From: JAABRU01 sp041390465
GTDB lineage: Bacteria > Desulfobacterota > Desulfobacteria > Desulfobacterales > Desulfococcaceae
Direction: 5' to 3'
Assembly (NCBI GenBank): GCA_041390465.1
Contig: JAWKPW010000003.1
Coordinates: 48,287-112,286, forward strand
DNA: 64,000 nt
Below the pieces are notes generated by a model. It did not search any database. It saw only the letters and a list, made by a program, of their open reading frames with translations, and was not told the DNA's origin. Shown here piece after piece: positions 25,799 through 34,742 of the stretch (the stretch's first letter is position 1; each line of letters starts with the position of its first letter). Both the position numbers and the translations under genes were made by a program.

Positions 25799-28700
25799 AT
25801 GGCAAATCTGTTCACCGACACTTTTTTTCGCAAGCAGATGGGGAAAATCAAAGCTGAACTCGGAATTGATGAGGCGCAGATTGAAAAATATATAAAAATT
25901 GTTCAGAAACGGGCTGATTATTTGAATTCCTTTGATCCGGAAAAAAACAGTGAGGAAAAAGACTGGCCCGGTTTTGAAAAAGATGTGTTCCGGGATTTGC
26001 TGGGCTATAAAATTACAGATGACGATCCTTCGGATTACAATGTTTCCCGTCAGAAAAGAATAAAAGAAGCCGGACGCGGCGGCGGGACAGGTAAGGCAGA
26101 CTGTACACTTGGATTTTATTCCAAAAAGAGAAAAAATGATGATAACGATCCGGTGATAGTGGAATTCAAGGCCCCGGATACCAAAGATCTGAAAGAAGCG
26201 GAAAACCAGTTATGGGGTTATCTGGAACGCCATGAAAATGCCAAATGGGGAATTGTCACGAACTTCAACGAATTCACCCTGTATAATTTCAGCGCAAAGC
26301 GTTTAAAAAAACAACCCTTTTATTTCACTGTCAGAGAAGAGGAGAAAGACAGAAAATTTCCGATGATCCGTTATTTGGGAAAGGATGAAAAAGAAGATGA
26401 CAATAAAAAATCCGCATGTATCGGCACGGATAAAGAAGGCAATAAATATGATTACAGCGAACTGATAAAATTCCTTGCCATTTTCCGGAAAGACCGCCTG
26501 ATTTCCGAACAGGGAGATTCCCCGACCGACAGAATGCTGGCCATGCAGGGGACAGAGGAAAAGAAGGTTGAAAAGGAATTTTATGAAAAATACTACCGCC
26601 TGAGAATTGATCTGTTCAATGAAATTGCAGAACACAATCCCCAATACCGCAAAAAGCGGGAAGAACTCGTTTCAATAACACAGAAAATCCTCGACCGGCT
26701 GATTTTCATCTGGTTCTGTGAGGATTCAAGGGAAGAACTGCTGCCCCGTGACATCCTGCAACGGCTGATCGGCGGTCTGATGAAAAAAGATCTGCGTTCG
26801 GAAAATGATGTATGGGATGAAATCCGGAAACTGTTCAAGGCCATTGATGACGGCAAAGGCTATAATATCGGAAACGGTTACAACGGCGAACTGTTCAAAC
26901 CTGATTCCCGCATTGATGATTTGGTCATTCCCAACCGGATTTTTGAACAGCAGGTCAAACCCATCGGGGAAGAGTATGATTTCGGGCATGAAAATGAACT
27001 GAGCGTCAATATTCTGGGGCATATTTTCGAGCAGTCCATCACGGATCTGGAGGAACTGAAACAGGGGAAACCTGCGGATAAAAAGACCGGAAAACGCAAG
27101 CGGGAAGGAGTGTATTATACTCCGGAGTATATCACCCGTTATATTGTGCAGCAGGCTCTGGGCGGATGGCTGGCCGAACGCCGGAAGGAACTGGGTGAAG
27201 ACAGTCTGCCGGAACTGACGGATCAGGTGAAAAAGAAAAGCCCTAAAAAAGGCGGAAAACCGTCTGCCCGGAAACCGAAGATCACTGAGAAAATGAAAAA
27301 GGAACTGCTGGCGGCCACCGGTAACGGGGAACTGATAACAAAACTCGGTTTTCTGAAATCCTCTTTCAAAGATGAGGCGGAACTGCGCCTGGCTCTGTCC
27401 ACTGTTCCCGAAGCCGAAGCATACACTGATATGATTGTGAAAACGGCAATGCCGGAAGATAAAGACCTTGCAGACTGGTACATTCTGGAAAAATACTGGA
27501 GAAGTTACCGGGAAATGCTGAAAAGCGTGAAAGTGCTTGACCCGGCCTGCGGTTCCGGAGCCTTTCTGATTCAGGCTTTTGATTATCTTCATGAGGAAGG
27601 AACAAAGGTAAACAGTAAAATGGAAGAACTGGGGCTGGGGAATGAGAACATTTTTGATCTGGACAGGGAAATTCTGGAAAACAATCTGTATGGCGTGGAT
27701 ATAAATGATGAATCCGTGGAAATCACCAAACTTTCCCTGTGGCTGAAAACCGCCGCAAAGCATAAGAAACTGAACAATCTGTTCAACAATGTCAAGTGCG
27801 GGAATTCCCTGATTGATGATCCCAAAGTGGCCGGGAAGAAGGCGTTTAAATGGGAAAAAGAGTTTCCGGAAATTATGAAAAACGGGGGGGTTGATGTCGT
27901 GATCGGGAATCCGCCTTACGGAGCAAAAATTCCAAAAACAGAACTGCAACATATTCTTTTAAAACAGGAACAGTACGGACTGAATCCAACACTTTCTGAT
28001 ACTTATATTGCTTTTTACATATTATCTCTTACTTATCTTCTTAATAATAATGGCTATTTGGGTTTTATTACACCAAATACATGGAGATTGGTTGAAAGTG
28101 GAAAAAAATTCAGAGAATTTTTATTTTCTGAATTTTTATCTGTAAAACAAATTGTTCAGCATAATGAGAAAGTTTTTTCAGATGCAACCGTTGATTGCGA
28201 TTCTGTTTTTGTGAAGAAGACATCTGAAACCATTAAATCTGTTGTTGAAATATCAGTAAAAAACAGAGAAAAAACTGTAATCAGTCATTCGATTGAACAT
28301 ATCAGGTTGTCAAAGCAAAATTATATCAATCTCTATCTAAGTGAAAGATCATATGATTTAATTGAAAAAATCAAGAAACAATCAGTGTTGGTGAAAGACT
28401 GTCTGCAAATTAAGAACGGAGTAAAACCGTATGAAAAAGGCAAAGGAAAACCTCCGCAGACAGCCGAAATAATGAAAACAAAACCTTTTACTTCAGAAGT
28501 CAGAAAAGATGACAGTTATTCCCCGCTCATCGGAGGCAGTCTGTTCCACAGATACCGGATACTGTGGAATAATAATTATTGGATACAATATGGAGAATGG
28601 CTGGCAGCACCAAGAGATAAAAGTATTTTTGAAGCTCCTGAAAAATTGGTTTTCAGACAGACAGGGGATTCAATCATCGGCACATACCTATCTGATAAAT

Positions 28701-29263
28701 ATATCATTCGGAATAACTGTCATATTATTCTTCCAATAACCAGCCAATTTAATTTAAAATATATTCTTGCAATACTGAATTCAAAAATAATTAATTATTA
28801 TTATTGGACAATTAATCCGGAAAAAGGGGAGGCTTTAGCTGAAATCAAATTGTTTCATTTGGGATCTCTTTGTTTTCCGGATGTATCAAATGATAAGCAG
28901 GAGCCATTTATTGAAAAAGCCGACACTATGCTCAATCTGAACAAAGAACTCTCAGAGAAAAAAGAAAACCTGACCGAATACCTGACTGCCAACCACAATA
29001 TTGACAAACTTCCCCAAAAACTCCAACACCCCGAAGCCCTTGAATTTGCGGACTTCATCAAAGAACTGAAAAAGAAAAAAGTGAACACAGACGACAAAAC
29101 AGTCTATGATTCCCTTAAAGATTTCCACACCAAAATCAGGGAACTGAAAGCAGAAATTGACAAAACCGACCGGGAGATTGACCAGATGGTCTATGACCTC
29201 TACGATCTGTCGGAAGAGGAAAGAAAAATTGTGGAGCAGGCCTGCGGGAATTGCAAAAACTGA
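25799..29263 (+). CDS. type IIG restriction-modification enzyme (Eco57I-type, fused endonuclease-methyltransferase)
   Basis: A 1154-residue fused restriction-modification protein for N6-adenine methylation and cleavage. The N-terminal PD-(D/E)XK nuclease has D101 (GKADCTL) and E122-x-K124 (VEFKAPD). A helical linker leads to the methyltransferase: motif X-like GVYYTPEYITRYIV, motif I DPACGSGAFL (from D581), VDINDESVEITKLSLWL, and motif IV NPPY (from N704). The C-terminal third is the target-recognition region with a final coiled coil. AAAGGA eight bases upstream sets ATG 25799. Bases 27940-28910 are markedly richer in A+T than either side, suggesting an exchanged recognition domain. No separate S or R gene is present. 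Confidence 0.92.
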   Translation: MANLFTDTFFRKQMGKIKAELGIDEAQIEKYIKIVQKRADYLNSFDPEKNSEEKDWPGFEKDVFRDLLGYKITDDDPSDYNVSRQKRIKEAGRGGGTGKADCTLGFYSKKRKNDDNDPVIVEFKAPDTKDLKEAENQLWGYLERHENAKWGIVTNFNEFTLYNFSAKRLKKQPFYFTVREEEKDRKFPMIRYLGKDEKEDDNKKSACIGTDKEGNKYDYSELIKFLAIFRKDRLISEQGDSPTDRMLAMQGTEEKKVEKEFYEKYYRLRIDLFNEIAEHNPQYRKKREELVSITQKILDRLIFIWFCEDSREELLPRDILQRLIGGLMKKDLRSENDVWDEIRKLFKAIDDGKGYNIGNGYNGELFKPDSRIDDLVIPNRIFEQQVKPIGEEYDFGHENELSVNILGHIFEQSITDLEELKQGKPADKKTGKRKREGVYYTPEYITRYIVQQALGGWLAERRKELGEDSLPELTDQVKKKSPKKGGKPSARKPKITEKMKKELLAATGNGELITKLGFLKSSFKDEAELRLALSTVPEAEAYTDMIVKTAMPEDKDLADWYILEKYWRSYREMLKSVKVLDPACGSGAFLIQAFDYLHEEGTKVNSKMEELGLGNENIFDLDREILENNLYGVDINDESVEITKLSLWLKTAAKHKKLNNLFNNVKCGNSLIDDPKVAGKKAFKWEKEFPEIMKNGGVDVVIGNPPYGAKIPKTELQHILLKQEQYGLNPTLSDTYIAFYILSLTYLLNNNGYLGFITPNTWRLVESGKKFREFLFSEFLSVKQIVQHNEKVFSDATVDCDSVFVKKTSETIKSVVEISVKNREKTVISHSIEHIRLSKQNYINLYLSERSYDLIEKIKKQSVLVKDCLQIKNGVKPYEKGKGKPPQTAEIMKTKPFTSEVRKDDSYSPLIGGSLFHRYRILWNNNYWIQYGEWLAAPRDKSIFEAPEKLVFRQTGDSIIGTYLSDKYIIRNNCHIILPITSQFNLKYILAILNSKIINYYYWTINPEKGEALAEIKLFHLGSLCFPDVSNDKQEPFIEKADTMLNLNKELSEKKENLTEYLTANHNIDKLPQKLQHPEALEFADFIKELKKKKVNTDDKTVYDSLKDFHTKIRELKAEIDKTDREIDQMVYDLYDLSEEERKIVEQACGNCKN

Positions 29264-29543
29264 ACAAATTTTTCATGTTGCTGAATAAGGTATATTCATT
29301 TTCAGAAATAAGCTAAAACAATCAACACGTTGAAATAAAATGGCAAAATATGATTTGAAAAGCATACACTGAATCACGCAGGAAGGTCAATATGTCCGAT
29401 CATCGCATAAGGAAAATTTTTTTCTGGCAGCAGGCTGGGTTTGCAAAATCGCTTTCTGTGCAGGATTTGACTTTTCCGCAGAATTCTGACAGAATAGCGG
29501 AAGCGGAATCGGGAAAAAACACAGTCGGCGGACGGATTCGGGC

Positions 29544-30370
29544 ATGAGTGAATTGCAGGAACTATTTGAGAAATCGCTGAACAGTCCCCACAATGCGGCC
29601 TTCATGTCGGCATTTAAGAAAATCTTGGTGGCACGGGGCTTTTTTCAGACTTATCTTTCAAAAAGAATCAGGGAGCATATTGATTTTGAGAATCTGGAAA
29701 TCACGGACTTGGGAAACTATGTGGATGAAAAGCTCAAGGGATAAGCACTCTGACATTGTTTACGGACAAAAATAAAGGGGCAGGACGCATTTCTGTACAT
29801 TCTTTTCGGAGAACGCAGAAGCACGCCCGATCCGCGATGGTTTTCAGATTATTGTGCTACATGGTCAACATCTGGAAAGAATACCTCGACCAGAACCCGG
29901 ATGCGAAATGCCTGCCGGTCATTTTCCCGGCAAGTGCTGCATCTGGAAGAAAAAGTGGAAGTCTCCCCGGACAATGGGGGCAATGATTCAGGGCGGTGAG
30001 TTTTCGGAACATCTGCCGGTTCACTTATGAACTCTATGACCTGGGAAAATATCGATGAGATGCTCACCTTCGGCGAAAACATGGCTCTGGGCACGGTGCT
30101 TTACCTGTTCAGGCATATTTTCGTGGGATTTCGGGCATATTTTCGGGAATGCCCGTGGAACTGCTGAAAAGGATACGGCAAAGGATGAGTCCTTATTTCT
30201 GGAATTTCTCGAATGGGTGCTGAGATATACATACCATGCAAGGGAACGAGGATGAAAGCACGGTCGGGGATACATTGACCGGGAATGGATAAAATTAATG
30301 ATGAAAATGCGGGGTATTTGCCATGACAGTTTGCCGGAGCAGATTGAGAGAAGAGAGGGGAGATAAGAGG
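29544..30370 (+). pseudogene. decayed Rpn-family (Transposase_31-like) gene
   Basis: Pieces in three frames follow a Rpn-family protein in order: NSPHNAAFMSAFKKI, GFFQTYLSKRIREHIDFENLEI (to 29744), LYILFGE-like, MVFRLLCYMVNIWKEYLDQNPDAKCLPVIF (29840-29930), YELYDLGKYRDEM and VLYLFRHIFVGF (30020-30140), then LEWVLRYTYHA. Single-base shifts break it at least four times. The family promotes RecA-independent recombination or acts as a nuclease; this copy cannot be active. Sequence to about 30770 may be its ragged 3' end. Confidence 0.7.
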
Positions 30371-31906
30371 AGAAAAAAAGGTATTTCTCACTGATATTTT
30401 CCCGAGGTTCGGGAACGTTTCGGGACTGTGACACCGCACTGGAGGGCAAAACTGAGGAATGCGGACCTGGATATGCTGAACAGATTCGGAACATCCTCTG
30501 TTCAGATTCAGAAAAATACATGATGCCGAAAAGTGGTGGGATGACTGGGAAAGAGGGGAATGCCTGAACCGGCTCCGTCTGATGCAGAAGTGCCCGGAAA
30601 CGGCCCGGAAAATCATGGGAATCTTTCAATCAGGTGAATCATGGTTCAGACAACACTGAAAGACGCTGAAAAATGGTGGGATGATTGCGGAGAAAAGGAA
30701 ATGCCTGAAGACACTGTTCCGGTAAGCGGCAGGAAATGGCAGAACCGGGTTTCTCTCTTTTGAAGAAGGGGATTAAGAAGGAATTTTCAGGCACCTGAAA
30801 CCCGAGCATTGCGCTACTTTAAGAAGTTTCATTTCCCTTAAAAAAGGTCAAGTGCTAACGATAACCGTCTTTTATTCAGGTCTGAATACCAAGCACTCCT
30901 GTGTCCATTTTCGGGGGATATATATTCGACAAAAACAGCAATCATTTTCTCCGAATCTGTTTCGAAAACAATCAGGCAGGTTGGAAAGATATACCGTCTC
31001 TTTATTCTTCACCGCTTTTTCAGCAATTCATCATGCTGAAAGAATACATCTGAAGATTCCATATCCTGTATCTGGTCTCTATTTCCAATGAATCTTCAAT
31101 CTGCCTTAATCTCGGAAGGTTGTGAATGAAACAGTGCCCCAGAAAATTGCTGTCTGAAATATGCTTCTTTGAAGATGGCTTTCCCCAATATAGTGATTTA
31201 TAATAATTAATGCTTTCCTCATTTTCATCAGCAGCCCCGTCTTCATCACACGGTCTCTCATCTGTTTCTATGCGTAATTTCCCCGGTTCCGTGCTCCAGA
31301 TAATCACATTTCCGTCAGAATGAGATAAGCCTCTCCCTTGTCAGCATACAGTTGTCAGTCCCGGAATAATCAGCGGGATGCCTGTGATATGTTCCGTCCC
31401 TGTCAATACTTACAATCCGGCTCACTTTTTGGTTTCTGTGTCAAAACAGAAAAAATAATGGGGGACGGGTGATTTTCCGGAACAATACCGTGCTGGTGAT
31501 AAATCAAGATCATTTCCGAGATTGCCGCAAAACGGAAAGATCCGGTTTTGTCATATCGGACGATCCGGCCGGTTTACAATAATATGCAGAGGATAAGCAC
31601 TGACAGAGAAATCATTGCGGATATAAGATTTCGCTACTCCGAAACTTGCTGACAATACCGATAATCATCTTCGTCCAGTTATGACAAAAAACGGTTATTA
31701 AAGCATAAAAAGAGAATCCTTCAGATGCAGAACCCTTGAACCCGCTGGTTCAAAGGAAGATAAGCACATTTAACTTCCGGAAAAAATTCAGCGTATTTCC
31801 GGTATCAAGAACCATCCGTCTGCCTTGCGAGTCCCACATGTAAGCAATTGTATCGCGAGGCATTTCATTAGCGATTTTCATATATTCCAATGCCTTATAT
31901 GTATGA
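30371..31906. other. accessory debris without an intact gene
   Basis: Short frames on both strands are interrupted often. On the minus strand 31020-31600 gives broken pieces such as VSRIVSIDRDG and SDGNVIIWST that faintly recall WD40-type beta-propeller repeats; 31750-31900 gives a protein-like YKALEYMKIANEMPRDTIAYMWDSQGRR. I see no complete gene. Confidence 0.45.
31020..31307 (-). pseudogene. fragment, possibly the end of a WD40-like protein
   Basis: A 95-residue frame whose first residues IIWSTEPGKLRIETDE resemble the last blade of a beta-propeller; further matching-looking pieces lie upstream in another frame (SDGNV, IVSIDRDG). The rest (ESINYYKSLYWGK... SNFLGHCFIHNLPRLRQIEDS) is not recognised. 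The assignment is weak. Confidence 0.25.
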
Positions 31907-32017
31907 CTCGTTCCCACGCTCTGCGTGGGAATGCAGACCTGACGCTCTGCGTCATATGTGCCAAAACGGGACGCAGAGCGTCCCGCAGGCGTTACCACGC
32001 CGGAGCGTGGGAACGAG
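31907..32017. repeat. CTCGTTCCCACGCTC palindromic repeat
   Basis: CTCGTTCCCACGCT at the left is matched by AGCGTGGGAACGAG at the right. Nested hairpins GCTCTGCGTGGGAA and GACGCTCTGCGTC/GACGCAGAGCGTC lie inside. I recall this GTTCCCACGCTC sequence as a widespread dispersed palindrome in environmental proteobacteria. It sits just downstream of the FGE-domain gene and may stabilise or terminate its transcript. Confidence 0.75.
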
Positions 32018-32119
32018 ACAAAAAAATCCGATAAATCTTTTCATCCTGAGAATCCGGGTTCGGATATTCACCTGTGGACAATGCCGCGGCGCTTTTACCC
32101 AGCCTGCATGACTGCGAAA

Positions 32120-33316
32120 TTAAGACATCAGCACAAGGCGAAATCCGAGAACCGGGTGACGGGTATCGGGATAGACCCTGCCGCGGTACGCCGAACGGCT
32201 CCTCTGCGCATCAAACTTCCACGAACCGCCTCGAAAAATCCGGCGATAGCCCGAAGAATCTCCGACAGGATCGGTTACTGTCATTTCGGAATAATAATCA
32301 TACCAGTCCTGACACCACTCACAGACGTTCCCGTGCATGTCGTAAAGCCCCCACGCATTGGGCTTTTTCTGTGCAACCGGATGTGTCTTTTCCCCGGAAT
32401 TTCTGTCAAACCATGCGTATTTTCCCAAATGCCTGTGATCGTCGCCGAAACAGTATGCGGTTTCGGAACCCGCCCGGCACGCATATTCCCACTCCGCCTC
32501 TGTCGGCAGCCGGAATCTGTCTGTTCCCGCTTTTCTGTTCAGCAGGATGACAAACTCATTGACATCGTCCCATGACACAGTTTCAACCGGGCAGTCATCA
32601 CAGTCCCGGAATTGCGAGGGATTGCTTCCTGCCATCTCTTTCCACTGCCTCTGCGTTACCGGTGTCGTCTGCATGAAAAATCCCTTTGTCAGAATCACTC
32701 TGTGTCTTTCTCCGCCGTCACCCATCACAAATTCACCGGGAGAAATAAAAACAAATTCAGCCTGAAGCGGTTCTGTCCTGATTTTCCGAATCCCGGTTCC
32801 CTGAATATCTGTTTCTTCGAATGTCAGGCCGGCTCCGAAATCCTTCCCGCTCAAGTCCGATCCGGACAGGCTGTCTGTCTGATTAAGCGGAGGCAAACGA
32901 TAATCCACTTTGTTATATTGGCAGCTCTCATATTCCAACTGATCGCTCTCTATACCTCTTTTCTTATACCGGAGACCTTCTTTAAGAAAAAAGTGGAATC
33001 TCATCGGGCAATGAGGTATGCTGTCACGTTCTATTATTGGCTGAGCCGGATAAAATTCTGTCTTCTGTCTGAAAACTTTTGAAGCATATCCGCTGATCCC
33101 CTGATAAAAGTCGTCCGGAAAGTCTTCATCTCCGAGCTGAGCGAACAAATATCCCACTTCGATATATAATTGTGCTGAACATTTTTCAGGAACAAATAAT
33201 GTAAGTGAATATTCCTTGAAATCAACATCAACTCCCAGTTCCTTAAGCCGTCTGAATACAGCTTTCCGTTTTTTGTCAGATTTCCACCAGTCTCTTTCAG
33301 GATTTGCCGCAGACAT
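32120..33316 (-). CDS. formylglycine-generating enzyme (FGE/SUMF1)-domain protein with unknown N-terminal domain
   Basis: A 398-residue protein. Residues 1-110 form an unrecognised domain (MSAANPERDWWKSDKKRKAVFRRL...), followed by a linker and, from about residue 180, an FGE-sulfatase (C-type-lectin-like) domain: FVFISPGEFVMGD, VTQRQWKEM, PVETVSWDDVNEF, RLPTEAEWEYACRAG, GLYDMHGNVCEWCQDW, RIFRGGSWKFDAQRSRSAYRG, LGFRLVL. True FGE activity needs an active-site Cys pair; here the usual region does not show it clearly, so a binding or non-sulfatase role, common for such proteins, is more likely. GGAGG before ATG 33316 supports the start. Confidence 0.85.
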   Translation of the reverse strand: MSAANPERDWWKSDKKRKAVFRRLKELGVDVDFKEYSLTLFVPEKCSAQLYIEVGYLFAQLGDEDFPDDFYQGISGYASKVFRQKTEFYPAQPIIERDSIPHCPMRFHFFLKEGLRYKKRGIESDQLEYESCQYNKVDYRLPPLNQTDSLSGSDLSGKDFGAGLTFEETDIQGTGIRKIRTEPLQAEFVFISPGEFVMGDGGERHRVILTKGFFMQTTPVTQRQWKEMAGSNPSQFRDCDDCPVETVSWDDVNEFVILLNRKAGTDRFRLPTEAEWEYACRAGSETAYCFGDDHRHLGKYAWFDRNSGEKTHPVAQKKPNAWGLYDMHGNVCEWCQDWYDYYSEMTVTDPVGDSSGYRRIFRGGSWKFDAQRSRSAYRGRVYPDTRHPVLGFRLVLMS

Positions 33317-33713
33317 TATTTCCTCCGTAAATAATTATGGTCTGTCGCAAATGAATAGATACCTGTTGTTGTCGCAAAATAATTTATAACAATACACTTG
33401 GGCATTAAATTCAGCATCAATTCATTTTTCATTTGAGACGCACCATAATTATAACATCTCGTTTTTGTAAGATTATTTCACTTTCCAAATCCGGTTTTTT
33501 GCCAAAAACCCGGTACCCGATACCAATTCCCATTAGGATGATATACAAAATGAGGTATGCCTCTGTCAACCCAGGACTGCCTTGTCGGAAAGCATACGGT
33601 ATTATGGCACGGCTGCCTGTTCAGTAGTAGGGTGTGCAAAATCGCTTTATGTACAAGGCAGACCGGATTTCCGACAGCGATTTTGCACACCCTGCTTGCT
33701 TTGCGATTTCATG
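33317..33713. other. 397-bp spacer with palindromic repeat
   Basis: No gene is seen. The right part holds the GTGTGCAAAATCGC palindrome (33627-33695); the left part, upstream of the FGE-domain gene, is AT-rich and may hold its promoter, but no clear -35/-10 pair was picked. Confidence 0.45.
33627..33695. repeat. GTAGGGTGTGCAAAATCGCT palindrome, copy 1
   Basis: GTAGGGTGTGCAAAATCGCT (33627-33646) pairs with AGCGATTTTGCACACCCTGC (33676-33695) over 19 of 20 bases, enclosing a 29-base loop containing GCAGACCGGATTTCCGACA. A same-orientation copy is at 34312 and an opposite one at 63940. Confidence 0.85.
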
Positions 33714-34187
33714 TTACATTTTCTTATATATTATATTCATTATATTTCTGAAAAATATATTATGGTCTATATAAACAACACCTGCTATTGCAAGTATGCT
33801 TGCCAGTCTGTTGTGACCTCCTTTGATTATTAACGATGACATTAATAAAATTAAAAATAGCGCCGTTAACGGACCAATTCTTATATTCATTTTAATTTCT
33901 TTATTATATTGGATTTGTGCAACAAAAATCAAAAAACCTAAGCTCGCTGCCTGGTATTTGTTGTGCAAATATATTTCTTTATAATTATTATCAGATTTCA
34001 ATGATAGTTTTCTATGACTCTGTTTAAGAATGTGCCAAGGTATTTCATTTAAATTTAATCTATTAACTAAAATTCCGTATCGGTATACATATGAACCTTT
34101 AAGCCAGTAGAAAGGTTGCTCTATTATTATCAAAAAAATAAATAAAAACATTTCAATTTTCTTTGGTTCTAAATCATAAGGTAGCAT
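33714..34187 (-). CDS. small AT-rich integral membrane protein, function unknown
   Basis: A 157-residue protein with at least three hydrophobic segments (IEMFLFIFLIIIEQPFYWL near the start, AASLGFLIFVAQI and TALFLILLMSSLIIKGG, then LASILAIAGVVYI). A basic region with WHILKQSHRKLSLKSDNNYKEI lies between the first two and could form a PH-like or DNA-independent cytosolic loop. I do not recognise the family. AGGA before ATG 34187 supports the start over the GTG two codons earlier. The strong AT bias and the bracketing copies of a palindromic repeat suggest acquisition. Confidence 0.6.
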   Translation of the reverse strand: MLPYDLEPKKIEMFLFIFLIIIEQPFYWLKGSYVYRYGILVNRLNLNEIPWHILKQSHRKLSLKSDNNYKEIYLHNKYQAASLGFLIFVAQIQYNKEIKMNIRIGPLTALFLILLMSSLIIKGGHNRLASILAIAGVVYIDHNIFFRNIMNIIYKKM

Positions 34188-34311
34188 AATCACTTCCTTT
34201 TAAACAGCAGTAATGTATTGGATGTGTTCATATAAAACCCCCCACCTTTTCCTTTGCCACCCGTTCCAACAGTTATCCCCCAGTTCCCTGCATCATTTTC
34301 TGTATAAGCGG

Positions 34312-34380
34312 GCAGGGTGTGCAAAATAGCTTTCTGTACAGTGCAGACCGGATTTCCGACAGCGATTTTGCACACCCTAC
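34312..34380. repeat. GTGTGCAAAATCGC palindrome, copy 2
   Basis: GCAGGGTGTGCAAAATAGCT (34312-34331) and AGCGATTTTGCACACCCTAC (34361-34380) enclose the same loop as at 33627-33695, in the same orientation. The two copies flank the AT-rich membrane protein gene. Confidence 0.85.
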
Positions 34381-34456
34381 TTGCTGAATTTTTTCAAAAA
34401 ATTCAGTTTTTTCATTCCCTGTTTCATCCTGTAAAAACTGAATTGGTCAGGTACTA

Positions 34457-34568
34457 ATACCGATTCTCTTCCGAATTTTATGCAGTTCTGTCAGTTTTTT
34501 TGTGACCTTTGTGTCATCTTTGTGTCCTTTGTGGTAAAAAAAGCATGGTTTCAACAGAGAATTGGTAT
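34457..34568. repeat. ATACCGATTC-family inverted repeat (copy C)
   Basis: It starts ATACCGATTCTCTTCC, has the core TTGTGACCTTTGTGTCATCT then TTTGTGTCCTTTGTGG, and ends GGTTTCAACAGAGAATTGGTAT. Confidence 0.7.
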
Positions 34569-34742
34569 AAAACAGGACTCTCAACCGATTTGACCCGCTG
34601 CCCAAAAGGAATATTGCGAGTCCGATCAGGGCAGTTGGGTTTTTGGAACGGCATTGTGAAGCCGATCCTGCATGTCCCGAGGTGTTTTCTGAATTTTCAT
34701 ATAAATGTCTGTCCGAAAAAACTGCCGGTTCCATTGAAAATT

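Noticed and set aside
32120..32260. variable region of a diversity-generating retroelement
   Set aside because: No reverse transcriptase, accessory gene or template repeat in the window; similarity of the protein end alone is not enough.
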